A DNA stretch of 64,000 nucleotides from Gemmobacter nectariphilus. GTDB taxonomy: Bacteria; Pseudomonadota; Alphaproteobacteria; Rhodobacterales; Rhodobacteraceae. How positions within the stretch are numbered: the first letter of the stretch is position 1; the number at the start of each line of letters is the position of its first letter. Made by a program: the position numbers and the translations under genes. The stretch is taken from positions 1 through 64,000 of the forward strand of contig DYMU01000001.1 of NCBI GenBank assembly GCA_020721445.1, in the 5' to 3' direction. Below, piece after piece: positions 1-6,932 of the stretch. The notes beneath the pieces were generated by a model. It was not told the origin of the DNA, did no database searches, and worked only from the letters and a program-made list of their open reading frames with translations.

Positions 1-300
1 TCGCCCTTACCGCCACCGTCATAAGATTGAAATGAACGTCAACAGACCCTAATCTTCGCGCGCGAGAGAGGAGTAAAAGAGAAACATAAACTTTCAATAG
101 TCCTGCAAATTTCAGGACCGGGCTAGACCCCTTGCATCCCCGTCCCCGCGTCCCCCGATAGCGCCTGACCGGCCGCCCGCAAACTGCGCTGGTGTTGCGC
201 GTTTCGCCACCACCGCGCGGCCCGGACGGCGCTTCTTAACCGCCCCGAGGTGTAGTTGTGGAAACCGCGCGATTGCCGCCGATTTCCCGAGGTGCGACCG
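1..300. other. non-coding leader at left window edge
   Basis: I see no convincing gene here; the reading frames are shadows. The stretch around 70-110 is AT-rich compared with its surroundings and could hold a promoter for the gene at 301. A perfect 6-bp inverted repeat with a 7-base spacer (GTCCTG...CAGGAC) lies at 100-118 and could be an operator or a small hairpin. Confidence 0.4.
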
Positions 301-897
301 ATGACCGATGAAGCCCAGCGTTTCTACCATGCCCACACCGTTTACGGCATGTTGCCGCTGTCCCGGTCTGGCCTGCGCTATCACATGGAAGAGGGTGGCG
401 CGCTGACAGGCGCATGGGCCGAGATGGGCATGGACCTTGCCCAACACGTTCCGATGGGTGGCGAGGGATCGGGGCGCGGCGGTGGCCGCATGTTTTCGGC
501 CGAGGCGGTGGTGGCGATGGTGCTGTCCTCGGAATTGATCCGGTGGGGCATCCGGCCCGCCGATGCCTTCCGTATCGGCCTGCACTTCGTCTTCAGTTTC
601 GCCGTGCCCGATGGTCAGCCCGCCCGCGCCCCCCTCTATTCCGAAGGGGAAACGCTGCTGATCGTCACCACCCGCACCCCGTGCGAGGCGGACCTGACCG
701 CACCCGGTGCAGATGGTTTCGCCATTGTGTCGGACACGGCAACCTCCAGCCTGCGGGAAGAGGCGTTGAAGGCGCGGGGCGATGAAGCCCAGCCGGTGCT
801 TCTGTTGAACCTGTCCAGCATGTGCGCCCGGATTGCGGCGCGGTTGGGTGAGCCGGTGGATACCTTCATGCGCCCGGCGGCGCGGACGGCCGCGTGA
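301..897 (+). CDS. MerR-like winged-helix protein of the phage element
   Basis: A 198-residue protein. Residues about 20-75 resemble a MerR DNA-binding domain: a segment reading LSRSGLRYHMEEGG, a glycine-rich insert, then a second segment around RMFSAEAVV that ends in IRWGIRPADAFRIG. The C-terminal half is not recognised. The ATG at 301 follows GAGGTG at a normal distance and is preferred over an upstream in-frame GTG at 256. It is the first gene in the visible part of the element and lies upstream of the capsid gene, so a regulator of element genes is a reasonable inference. The MerR match is by eye and weak. Confidence 0.6.
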   Translation: MTDEAQRFYHAHTVYGMLPLSRSGLRYHMEEGGALTGAWAEMGMDLAQHVPMGGEGSGRGGGRMFSAEAVVAMVLSSELIRWGIRPADAFRIGLHFVFSFAVPDGQPARAPLYSEGETLLIVTTRTPCEADLTAPGADGFAIVSDTATSSLREEALKARGDEAQPVLLLNLSSMCARIAARLGEPVDTFMRPAARTAA

Positions 898-1220
898 TGC
901 TGGCCGCATTCAATTCCTTTCGGGCGGGTTTGGAAGGCTTCCCGCCCGGATCAGTCGGCGCGGTTGGGGAAACCCGCGCTGGCACCTTGCGGAGTGGGAA
1001 GGCGGGGCAGGACCGTTCTTTGGTGGAAGAGCGACCCGCCTTCCCGTTCGCATCTTTGGCCCCGGCACAAATCGCCCTGGACTCGGCCCCCCACCCCCCC
1101 TTTGGGTCCTTCCCCGATATGCAACGTGGGGTAATTCGCGACCGCGTTGCTTTGGGCAGACTGAAGATTTTGCAGGGTGGGCTTTTGGGTTGGGGTTGTT
1201 GTTATGAAAGGGAAAATCGG
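898..1220 (+). other. intergenic stretch before the gene at 1221
   Basis: An open frame runs through this stretch from 894, but the predicted residues look non-protein-like and a better ribosome site (AAAGGGAA) lies just before 1221. I read it as untranslated. No clear promoter or terminator was recognised. Confidence 0.35.
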
Positions 1221-1631
1221 ATGCTGCGGCATGAGGAAAAGGCCACGCCCTCGGGGGCATCGGCCGAACAATCGGACATTGTGGCCGGGTGCCTTGCGGT
1301 CCTGATCGCGGAAACCCGCCGCCTCGGCCTGCGCCGGGATCTGGCCTTCCGCCTTCTCTGCGATGCGCCCGGCCGCATCACGGACGCCCTGTCGAAAGGG
1401 CCGGGTGCGCTGGTGGTGTGGCGCTTGGACAAAACGGCCCCGGTGGCGCTTGTCACCGAAGATGAAGGGCGGCTTCAGCGATTTGTGGCGCGGGCCGATG
1501 ACGTGGGCGCGGGTGTGCTTGGCCTCAACCCTGCGCGGATCGCGGCGGCCGTGGCGGTTTCCGGGGGCGCGGGTCTGAACCCGACCCCGGCAAAGATGGG
1601 GGGGCAGGTCCATGACCGTTCGCTTCACTGA
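1221..1631 (+). CDS. hypothetical phage-element protein
   Basis: A 136-residue protein that I do not recognise. It is Ala/Arg-rich with a helical-looking N-terminal half and no membrane segment or signal peptide. The ATG at 1221 is chosen because AAAGGGAA lies about 8 bases upstream. Its last 20 bases overlap the start of the protease-capsid gene at 1612 in another frame, which suggests translational coupling. Its place just upstream of the head genes would suit a head or packaging accessory protein, but nothing in the sequence shows that. Confidence 0.55.
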   Translation: MLRHEEKATPSGASAEQSDIVAGCLAVLIAETRRLGLRRDLAFRLLCDAPGRITDALSKGPGALVVWRLDKTAPVALVTEDEGRLQRFVARADDVGAGVLGLNPARIAAAVAVSGGAGLNPTPAKMGGQVHDRSLH

Positions 1632-3486
1632 TATGTCCGCCGGGGGCGCGGGTGCTGGGGATGCGGCAACCCGCATCGGCGCGGCCGTGCTGGCAGAGGT
1701 GCAGGCCGAAGGCAACGACCGCACCGTGGCCCTGTCCTTCAGTAGCGAGGCACCCGTGCTGCGCGACTATAGCTTCGGCCCCGGCTGGGAAGTCCTCGGC
1801 CACCGGCCCGGCGAGGTGGACCTGTCCCGCGTGGCCCTCAACGCCGTGCCCCTCTTGGCCGATCACCGCCGCACCCTCGACGGGAAGCTGGGGTCCGTGA
1901 CCTCGGCCCAGATTGTCGGGGCGCGGGGAAAGGCCACTGTGACCTTCGCCGCCACGCCCGAGGCTGACGCAATGCTTGCCCGTGTCAGGGTCGGTGAAGT
2001 TTCCTGCACGTCCGCCGGGTATGCCGCCCACGCCATGGAAGTGGTGGGCGATGCCCCGGACGGCATTCCTATCGTGCGAGTGACCAAGTGGACGCTCCTC
2101 GAAATCAGCGTGGTGGCCGCACCTGCTGACCCTTCTGTCGGCATCGGCCGATCCATCCCCGACCCCCTGAAAGGACTGACCATGACCACCCCGAACCCCG
2201 CCGCGCCGGTCAATCCGGCTCCCGCCCCGGCCACGGCCGCGATGGAAGCAACCCGCGCCGAACGCCACCGCGTCCGCGAAATCGAAGCCACCGCCCGGCA
2301 GATGAACATGCCCGGCGACATGCTGGCCGCCGCCATCGAAGACGGCACCACCCTGGCCGATTTCCAGCGCCAAGCCCTCGACTTCATCGGGTCCGACACG
2401 GGCACCGCCACGCGCCAGCGGATGCACTCGCCCGCCATCCGGCGCGGCGGGGAACGCGAATACAGCCTGATGCGCGCCATTGCCGCCGAGTATTCGGGCA
2501 ACTGGTCGGAAGCCGGTTTCGAGCGTGAGGTGGCGCAGGAAACCACCCGCGCCGTGGGCAAGTCCGCCTCGGGCTTCTATGTGCCCCCGGCCGTTCTCGG
2601 CCGCGCCGTCATCACCACGGCCACCGCGCCGCAACTGATCGGCACCGATCACATGTCGTCGGCCTTCATCGACGCCCTGCGCCCGGAGGTGGCCGTGATG
2701 GGCCTCGGGGCCACCATCCTGCCGGGCCTGGTGGAAAACGTGTCGATCCCGCGCATGGTGTCGGGCACGGCCGCCGCGTGGGTTGCGGAAGGGGCGGCTG
2801 CGGCCGAATCCTCGCCTGTCTTCGACTCGGTGCCTCTGTCGCTGAAGCAACTGTCCGCCCGCAGCCAGCTTTCGCGGCGGCAGATGAAGCAATCGCTGCC
2901 GGGGCTGGACGTGCTGTTGCGCAATGACCTGCGCCGCAGCCTTGCCATCGAACTGGACCGGGCGGCCATCGCGGGCGCGGGTAGCGCGACCGTGCCGCGC
3001 GGCATCCTGAATACCGTGGGCATCGGATCGGTTGCCATCGGCGCGAACGGCGGCGTCCCGTCCTTCCAGTTTCTCACCAAGCTGATGGCCGAGGTGGAGT
3101 CCGAGAACGTGGCGGGCACGTCCTATGGCTGGCTGACCAACCACTTTGTGAAGGGCACCCTGCTGTCGACCCAGACGGCGGACGGCGCGCAACAGATGAT
3201 CCTTCAGCGGATCGGCACCGAATGGAACATCGCGGGCCACAAGGCGGCCTTCAGCAACCTTGTGCCCGCGAACGGCACCAAGGGCACCGGCACCGCCCTG
3301 TCGTCCATCATCTTCGGCAACTGGTCGGACCTTCTGATCGGCCAGTGGGGGGGCATCGACATTGTGGTCGATGACATGACCGGGGCCGATACCGGCAACG
3401 TGCGGATTGTGGCCCATTCGGAATGGGACATCGCCGTGCGCTATGCCCAGTCCTTCGCGGCGATCACGGACGCCGTGACCACCTAA
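1612..3486 (+). CDS. fused HK97-type prohead protease and major capsid protein
   Basis: A 624-residue protein with two parts. Residues about 35-180 match the U35 prohead protease family: VPLLADHRR with candidate catalytic His85, VGEVSCTSAGY with candidate Ser131, and LLEISVVAAPADP near 163-173. Residues about 270-624 match the HK97-fold capsid: GFYVPPAVLG, AAWVAEGAAAAES, and a block of the LSRRQMKQS type. In most HK97-like phages these are two genes; here the protease would cut scaffold sequence from the capsid inside one polypeptide. An internal ATG at 2182 with its own ribosome site may give free capsid subunits. It overlaps the preceding gene by 20 bases. Confidence 0.88.
   Translation: MTVRFTDMSAGGAGAGDAATRIGAAVLAEVQAEGNDRTVALSFSSEAPVLRDYSFGPGWEVLGHRPGEVDLSRVALNAVPLLADHRRTLDGKLGSVTSAQIVGARGKATVTFAATPEADAMLARVRVGEVSCTSAGYAAHAMEVVGDAPDGIPIVRVTKWTLLEISVVAAPADPSVGIGRSIPDPLKGLTMTTPNPAAPVNPAPAPATAAMEATRAERHRVREIEATARQMNMPGDMLAAAIEDGTTLADFQRQALDFIGSDTGTATRQRMHSPAIRRGGEREYSLMRAIAAEYSGNWSEAGFEREVAQETTRAVGKSASGFYVPPAVLGRAVITTATAPQLIGTDHMSSAFIDALRPEVAVMGLGATILPGLVENVSIPRMVSGTAAAWVAEGAAAAESSPVFDSVPLSLKQLSARSQLSRRQMKQSLPGLDVLLRNDLRRSLAIELDRAAIAGAGSATVPRGILNTVGIGSVAIGANGGVPSFQFLTKLMAEVESENVAGTSYGWLTNHFVKGTLLSTQTADGAQQMILQRIGTEWNIAGHKAAFSNLVPANGTKGTGTALSSIIFGNWSDLLIGQWGGIDIVVDDMTGADTGNVRIVAHSEWDIAVRYAQSFAAITDAVTT
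2170..2184 (+). promoter_or_regulatory. internal ribosome site and start codon for capsid-only product
   Basis: AAAGGA lies six bases before an in-frame ATG at 2182 (residue 191 of the fusion). This point falls in the linker after the protease domain, where a separate capsid gene would begin. It could supply extra capsid subunits. This is inferred from position and motif only. Confidence 0.5.
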
Positions 3487-3504
3487 AGCTGATCCTGCGG
3501 CACC

Positions 3505-3533
3505 GGCCCGCCCTACCTCGGGGCGGGCCTTTC
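3505..3533 (+). terminator. hairpin terminator or attenuator after capsid gene
   Basis: A 9-bp perfect GC stem (GGCCCGCCC and GGGCGGGCC) with a 7-base loop is followed by TTTC. It lies between the capsid stop and the tail-tube start and could lower expression of the downstream gene. Confidence 0.65.
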
Positions 3534-3555
3534 TCACATTCGGAAAGGGCCAGAC

Positions 3556-3945
3556 ATGGCAATCATTCACGGAAAGGACGGGGTAGTGAAGATCGGCACG
3601 GCCGACTTTGCCCACGTCCAAAGCTGGAATCTGGACGTGACGGCCGATGTGGCCGAAGCCTACAGCATGGGCGACGACTGGAAGGACGCCGGGGTTGGCG
3701 TCAAAGGCTGGTCCGGGTCGCTGGAATGCTACTATGATCCGGCGGACACAACGCAAACCGGCCTCGATGTGGGCGACGTGGTGGCGCTGAACCTCTATCC
3801 CGGCGGCGATGCGACCGGCGCGCGCTACTTCAGCGGCAACGCGGTGGTGTCCGGGGTGCCCCTGTCGGGGGCCAAGGACGGGTGGGTGTCCGTCACCTTC
3901 AACTTCACCGGCAAGGGCGCGCTGGCCTCGGCCACCGCCGCCTGA
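3556..3945 (+). CDS. phage tail tube-like protein
   Basis: A 129-residue protein. It has the pattern of small major tail proteins: a starting segment about inert measurement of the tube (DGVVKIGTADFAHVQSWNLDV), alternating beta-rich stretches, and a C-terminal segment WVSVTFNFTGKG typical of TP901-1-like tube proteins. GGAAAGGG precedes the ATG. It follows the capsid gene as in siphophage morphogenesis modules, but no assembly chaperone, tape measure or tip gene comes after it; the next genes run on the opposite strand. The module therefore stops abruptly. Other small beta-sandwich head-tail proteins are possible. Confidence 0.7.
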   Translation: MAIIHGKDGVVKIGTADFAHVQSWNLDVTADVAEAYSMGDDWKDAGVGVKGWSGSLECYYDPADTTQTGLDVGDVVALNLYPGGDATGARYFSGNAVVSGVPLSGAKDGWVSVTFNFTGKGALASATAA

Positions 3946-4033
3946 CGGCCGCCCCAGCCCTTCGCCGCCTCTTCTGTCGTCGGGGCAAGGCGGGGCGATT
4001 GGCGGGTGCAGAAGCCTTCACGGGGGGGCGGGG

Positions 4034-4381
4034 TTAGGCGATTGCAGGGTGGCGGGCCGCAACACGGGTGATGCGGCCCGCCCTCGACCATATGGCCGGG
4101 CCTTCATCCCGGTGCGCGCGATCTTGCAGCGCAAGCAAGGCGCGGGCATGGGCAAGCTGACCCGATGCCCAGACCACGCCCTGCCGGGTCACGATGTAGC
4201 TGCCCTTGCCGACCGGATGTATGAAGCCCAGCCGCAGGGCCATGCCCACGGCCATGTCCAGCCCGAAGGGGTCAAGACCGGCGGCGCGGCCCAAGGGCAT
4301 TTCTGGCGCGTCCTGCACGGCCGCCACGGCGCAAAGGAAGTCCAGAAGGTTGCGATTGCGCAATCTGGGGGCAGCGTTCAA
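4034..4381 (-). CDS. hypothetical element protein, winged-helix-like
   Basis: A 115-residue protein that I do not recognise. It has the look of a small winged-helix protein (FGLDMAVGMALRLGFIHPVGKGSYIVT resembles a helix plus wing, residues about 40-70), followed by a short basic C-terminal region. Its start codon overlaps the stop of the upstream minus-strand gene by four bases (ATGA), so the two are translated as a pair. It is convergent with the tail-tube gene. The codon pattern and overlap support it as real, while its function is unknown. Confidence 0.6.
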   Translation of the reverse strand: MNAAPRLRNRNLLDFLCAVAAVQDAPEMPLGRAAGLDPFGLDMAVGMALRLGFIHPVGKGSYIVTRQGVVWASGQLAHARALLALQDRAHRDEGPAIWSRAGRITRVAARHPAIA

Positions 4382-4866
4382 GGTTTCACCTTTTCCCGTG
4401 CAGCCATGCGAAGCAGGCGCTCTCTCGCCACTCGCGCCAAGGGCCGATCAAGCCGAAAATCCCGGCCGGTATCGAGAATTTTCAGCGCTCCCTTCAGGTC
4501 AGACATTGCGCCAGCATCCTTGTTATGCTTGGGGTCAATCATCAATTCAGCAAAAACCAAATCAGGGTCCCAGACACAGCCTGCGACGACAAGCACTCCA
4601 CGCGCCGCGCATTCTTGCAGGCCGGTCCAAATTTCTGATTGTGACACGCGGAACATTTCTGCCTGCGCCGAAAGTCGTATCCATCCGCGAACTGCGCTCG
4701 GTTCTTCGATTGGCTCATCACCAATAAGTGGATCGGAGTCGACGGCGCACAGGAAAAAGATTGCGGCAGCGAGCCATTCATCAACGCTAATGCTCTTATC
4801 CTCAGAATGCTCAAGCCGTTCCCTCATCGCAAGAAATGCGGAAATCTCAAATTCAACTGTGCTCAT
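4378..4866 (-). CDS. hypothetical element protein
   Basis: A 162-residue, acidic N-terminal protein with no recognised family. Residues about 60-100 (RLSAQAEMFRVSQSEIWTGLQ) resemble a helix-turn-helix. The C-terminal third is basic (RDFRLDRPLARVARERL). The DNA is visibly less GC-rich than neighbouring genes, which fits recent transfer. It is divergent from the XRE regulator at 5002, with repeated operator-like sites between them, so the XRE protein may control it. It forms a coupled pair with the gene ending at 4034. Being divergent from a repressor, it may play a lysogeny or anti-repressor role, but this is inference. Confidence 0.65.
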   Translation of the reverse strand: MSTVEFEISAFLAMRERLEHSEDKSISVDEWLAAAIFFLCAVDSDPLIGDEPIEEPSAVRGWIRLSAQAEMFRVSQSEIWTGLQECAARGVLVVAGCVWDPDLVFAELMIDPKHNKDAGAMSDLKGALKILDTGRDFRLDRPLARVARERLLRMAAREKVKP

Positions 4867-4938
4867 GCTTTTTCCTTCTCTCGCTCAGGCCAAGGCGGTT
4901 GGCATTCGGTATTGATGGTTTTGCCGCGTTGCTTCATA

Positions 4939-4958
4939 GTAGCAAGGCTACCATTTCA
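4939..4958. promoter_or_regulatory. operator-like repeat, copy 1
   Basis: GTAGCAAGGCTACCATTTCA contains a perfect GTAGC/GCTAC inverted repeat. A 17 of 20 match lies 47 bases further on, between divergent genes. It is probably a binding site for the XRE protein encoded at 5002. Confidence 0.55.
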
Positions 4959-4985
4959 GAGGTGGCGCACCCCGTCAACAAAAAA

Positions 4986-5005
4986 GTAGCAGGGCTATCA
5001 TTTGA
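4986..5005. promoter_or_regulatory. operator-like repeat, copy 2
   Basis: GTAGCAGGGCTATCATTTGA is the second copy of the repeat at 4939. It overlaps the TTG start codon (5002) of the XRE gene, so binding here could block that gene's own expression. Confidence 0.55.
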
Positions 5006-5241
5006 ACGCTGTGCAATGCAAAATGGCCCGTGTCGCAACAGGGCTGGGCATCCGCGACCTAGCCGAGTTGGCGGACGTGTCACCCAACACCATTTCCCGT
5101 CTGGAACGGGGCGAAGAACTGCGGCACGGCACGATTGAAGCGATCCGCGCCGCGCTGGAAGCGGCTGGGGTGGAGTTTATAGCCGAGAACGGCGGGGGAG
5201 CCGGGGTGCGCTTGGCAAAGCCCGGCGGCGCGGGCGCATAG
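5002..5241 (+). CDS. small XRE-family (Cro/C1-type) regulator
   Basis: A 79-residue protein with one helix-turn-helix: IRDLAELADVSPNTISRLERGE at residues about 17-38, followed by TIEAIRAALEAAGVEFI and a short glycine-rich tail ending in GVRLAKP. This is the compact family common on Alphaproteobacterial elements. The TTG at 5002 is chosen because the family usually begins two residues before an alignable QC..AR segment; an ATG at 5023 is the alternative. The operator-like repeats at 4939 and 4986 suggest self-regulation and control of the divergent pair at 4034-4866. It may be the lysogeny switch of the element. Confidence 0.8.
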   Translation: MNAVQCKMARVATGLGIRDLAELADVSPNTISRLERGEELRHGTIEAIRAALEAAGVEFIAENGGGAGVRLAKPGGAGA

Positions 5242-5378
5242 CAGGCTTTCCCTAACGCCACCCTAACAAAAACCCGCCGCGCGCTTCAAATCTGCCCCGA
5301 TTTCCTTAACCGCACCTTGCTGTGTTCTGTTGCCTTTTAAGAGCATCAAGACGCTTGCAGGGCCGGGTTGAAGCGAAC

Positions 5379-5627
5379 ATGACCAAAGCCGTCAACATTC
5401 GCCACGAAGCACTTCCGCCGCCCACGCGGCGGGGGCTTCATCGTGACGAGTCGGCAGCTTACATTGGGGTCAGCGCAAATACCTTTGACAAGATGGTCGC
5501 AGACGGCCGGATGCCCCTTGCCAAACGCATTGACGGACGCAAGGTCTGGGACGTGCGCGCGCTGGATCGGTCATTTGACGCCTTGCCGGGCGGCGATGAG
5601 TCGAGCCAAGCTAACCCGTGGGATTGA
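5379..5627 (+). CDS. AlpA-like/excisionase-type DNA-binding protein
   Basis: An 82-residue protein with a winged helix-turn-helix of the AlpA/MerR-like excisionase group: RRGLHRDESAAYIGVSANTF followed by a KMVADGRMP wing and KRIDGRKVWDVRALD, residues about 17-68. Such proteins direct recombination towards excision or switch on the integrase. The ATG at 5379 is the internal start that gives the family's usual length. The integrase starts four bases after its stop, so the two are almost certainly co-transcribed. Confidence 0.78.
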   Translation: MTKAVNIRHEALPPPTRRGLHRDESAAYIGVSANTFDKMVADGRMPLAKRIDGRKVWDVRALDRSFDALPGGDESSQANPWD

Positions 5628-5631
5628 AGTC

Positions 5632-6705
5632 ATGGGTCGTTCGGTGAAGATACGGATCAAGTATGTGGTGGAAGATACAGACCGGCACGGCAACGTGCGC
5701 CTGTATCTTCGCCGCGATGGTCGGAAAGTGCGGCTGCGCGGCCCTCTGGGCGGCCCTGACTTCTGGGCCGATTATCACGCGGCCTTAGCTGACCCGACAC
5801 CCGAACCCAAGGCAAAGCCGGGGGCGCTGGTCAAAGGGTCTTTGCGGGCGTTGGTAGCCGACTACTTCAAAAGCGCCATGTTCAAGGGCCTTGACCCCAA
5901 GACGCAAGCAACCCGCCGGGGCATCCTCGAACGCTTCTGCGCCTATGTGCCTGAAGGCGGCACGACACCGGACGGGGAAAAGCCCTTTGCCGAAATGCTG
6001 CCCCGCCATATCCGCAAGCGCCGCGATGCCATGGCAGACCGGCCTGAAGCCGCGAACGGGATGGTCAAGGTTCTGCGGCAGGTCTTCAAATATGCCATGC
6101 AATACGACCTGATTGACCGGAACCCGGCAGACGGGATTGAACTTCTGAAGTCAGGTTCGGAAGGCTACCATTCGTGGAGTCTTGCCGAGATTGAAAAGTA
6201 TGAAGAGGCGCATCCTATCGGAACGGTTGCCCGGCTGGCCTTGGCCCTGGCCCTTTACACAGGCCAGCGGCGCGGCGATCTGGTGCAATTTGGCAAGCAA
6301 CACGTTCGGGATGAATGGCTGATCTTCACCCAGAACAAGGGCCGCAACCGCAACCCGATCAGGCTGGAACTGCCGATCATCCCGGCCCTGCGGCAAGTGA
6401 TTGATGCCAGCCCGACCGGCGACCTGACCTTCCTTGTGACGGGTTACGGGCGGCCCTTCACGAACAACGGATTCGGCAACCGCTTCCGGGAATGGTGCGA
6501 CAAGGCCGGGCTTGCTCATTGCAGCGTTCACGGCCTGCGGAAAGCGGCCGCCGCTAGGCTGGCGGAACTGGGCTGCACCGAGTTTGAAATCATGTCGATC
6601 ACCGGCCACCAGACCAGCAAGGAAGTGACCCGCTACACGAAGGCCGCCAGTCAAAAGACACGGGCCGCAAGTGCCCTTGTGAAGATGACAGCGGAACGGA
6701 ACTGA
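5632..6705 (+). CDS. tyrosine recombinase (phage integrase)
   Basis: A 357-residue site-specific recombinase with an N-terminal SAM-like core-binding domain (residues about 65-165) and a C-terminal catalytic domain. The catalytic set is visible: Arg213 in TGQRRGDL, Lys236 in TQNKGRN, His300 and Arg303 in HGLRKAAAARL, His326 in TGHQTSKEV, and the nucleophile Tyr335 in RYTKAAS. The ATG at 5632 is preferred; an in-frame ATG at 5596 would overlap the AlpA-like gene. It ends 91 bases before the 3' end of tRNA-Glu, which should be the attachment site. All active-site residues are present, so it looks functional. Confidence 0.93.
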   Translation: MGRSVKIRIKYVVEDTDRHGNVRLYLRRDGRKVRLRGPLGGPDFWADYHAALADPTPEPKAKPGALVKGSLRALVADYFKSAMFKGLDPKTQATRRGILERFCAYVPEGGTTPDGEKPFAEMLPRHIRKRRDAMADRPEAANGMVKVLRQVFKYAMQYDLIDRNPADGIELLKSGSEGYHSWSLAEIEKYEEAHPIGTVARLALALALYTGQRRGDLVQFGKQHVRDEWLIFTQNKGRNRNPIRLELPIIPALRQVIDASPTGDLTFLVTGYGRPFTNNGFGNRFREWCDKAGLAHCSVHGLRKAAAARLAELGCTEFEIMSITGHQTSKEVTRYTKAASQKTRAASALVKMTAERN

Positions 6706-6713
6706 AACAGAAG

Positions 6714-6750
6714 TGTCCCACTTTTTGCCGCCATGTTCGGCGGTGGGACA
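6714..6750. repeat. nested inverted repeat between integrase and tRNA-Glu
   Basis: The outer arms TGTCCCA and TGGGACA enclose inner arms CCGCC and GGCGG with an ATGTTC loop; a CTTTTTG bulge separates the left arms. It may terminate the integrase transcript or may be an integrase arm-type binding site next to the attachment site. Confidence 0.5.
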
Positions 6751-6795
6751 AAACCGAAGGTTAAGCCCAAGTAATACAACGATATTTTTGGAAGG

Positions 6796-6870
6796 TGGCA
6801 GCCCGTAGGGGAGTCGAACCCCTCTTCCCAGGTTGAAAACCTGGTGTCCTAACCGATAGACGAACGGGCC
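6796..6870 (-). tRNA. tRNA-Glu (anticodon UUC)
   Basis: The reverse strand folds as a 75-base cloverleaf with the CCA end encoded. The anticodon arm is CCAGG-TTTTCAA-CCTGG with anticodon TTC, the T arm is GAGGGGTTCGACTCCCC-like, and the D arm contains CGTCTATCGGTTAGGAC. The acceptor stem pairs throughout except for a G-U wobble at position 1-72. Its 3' end faces the integrase and is the likely integration site of the phage element. Confidence 0.93.
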
Positions 6871-6932
6871 ACGCTGTCGGTGGACGGTGTGTAGTGGCCT
6901 TCCCACTGACTCGCAAGAGGAAAAACGCATCT

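Larger units (their letters stand above)
1..6798. mobile_element. integrated phage-like element, right (integrase) end only
   Basis: A block of phage-type genes (capsid, tail tube, XRE and AlpA-like regulators, tyrosine recombinase) ends at a tRNA-Glu gene whose 3' end faces the integrase, the usual arrangement for insertion into a tRNA. No copy of the tRNA 3' end is found in the first 300 bases, so the other attachment site lies outside the window. Portal, terminase, lysis and late tail genes are not visible. It could be a satellite, a decayed prophage, or the edge of a complete one. Confidence 0.8.

Noticed and set aside
1-300. Second attachment site for the element
   Set aside because: No copy of the tRNA-Glu 3' end was found here on either strand, so the left end must be outside the window.
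112-909. Minus-strand open frame of 265 codons
   Set aside because: It mirrors the plus-strand MerR-like gene, is rich in Arg, His and Pro, and has no ribosome site; an antisense shadow in GC-rich DNA.
1525-3756. Minus-strand open frame of 743 codons opposite the capsid gene
   Set aside because: The composition (Gly, His, Arg, Val repeats) is typical of the antisense frame of a GC-rich gene, and the plus strand has clear capsid and protease motifs.
3809-4915. Plus-strand open frame of 368 codons through the end of the tail-tube gene
   Set aside because: It lies opposite two coupled minus-strand genes with overlapping ATGA and shows no protein-like character.
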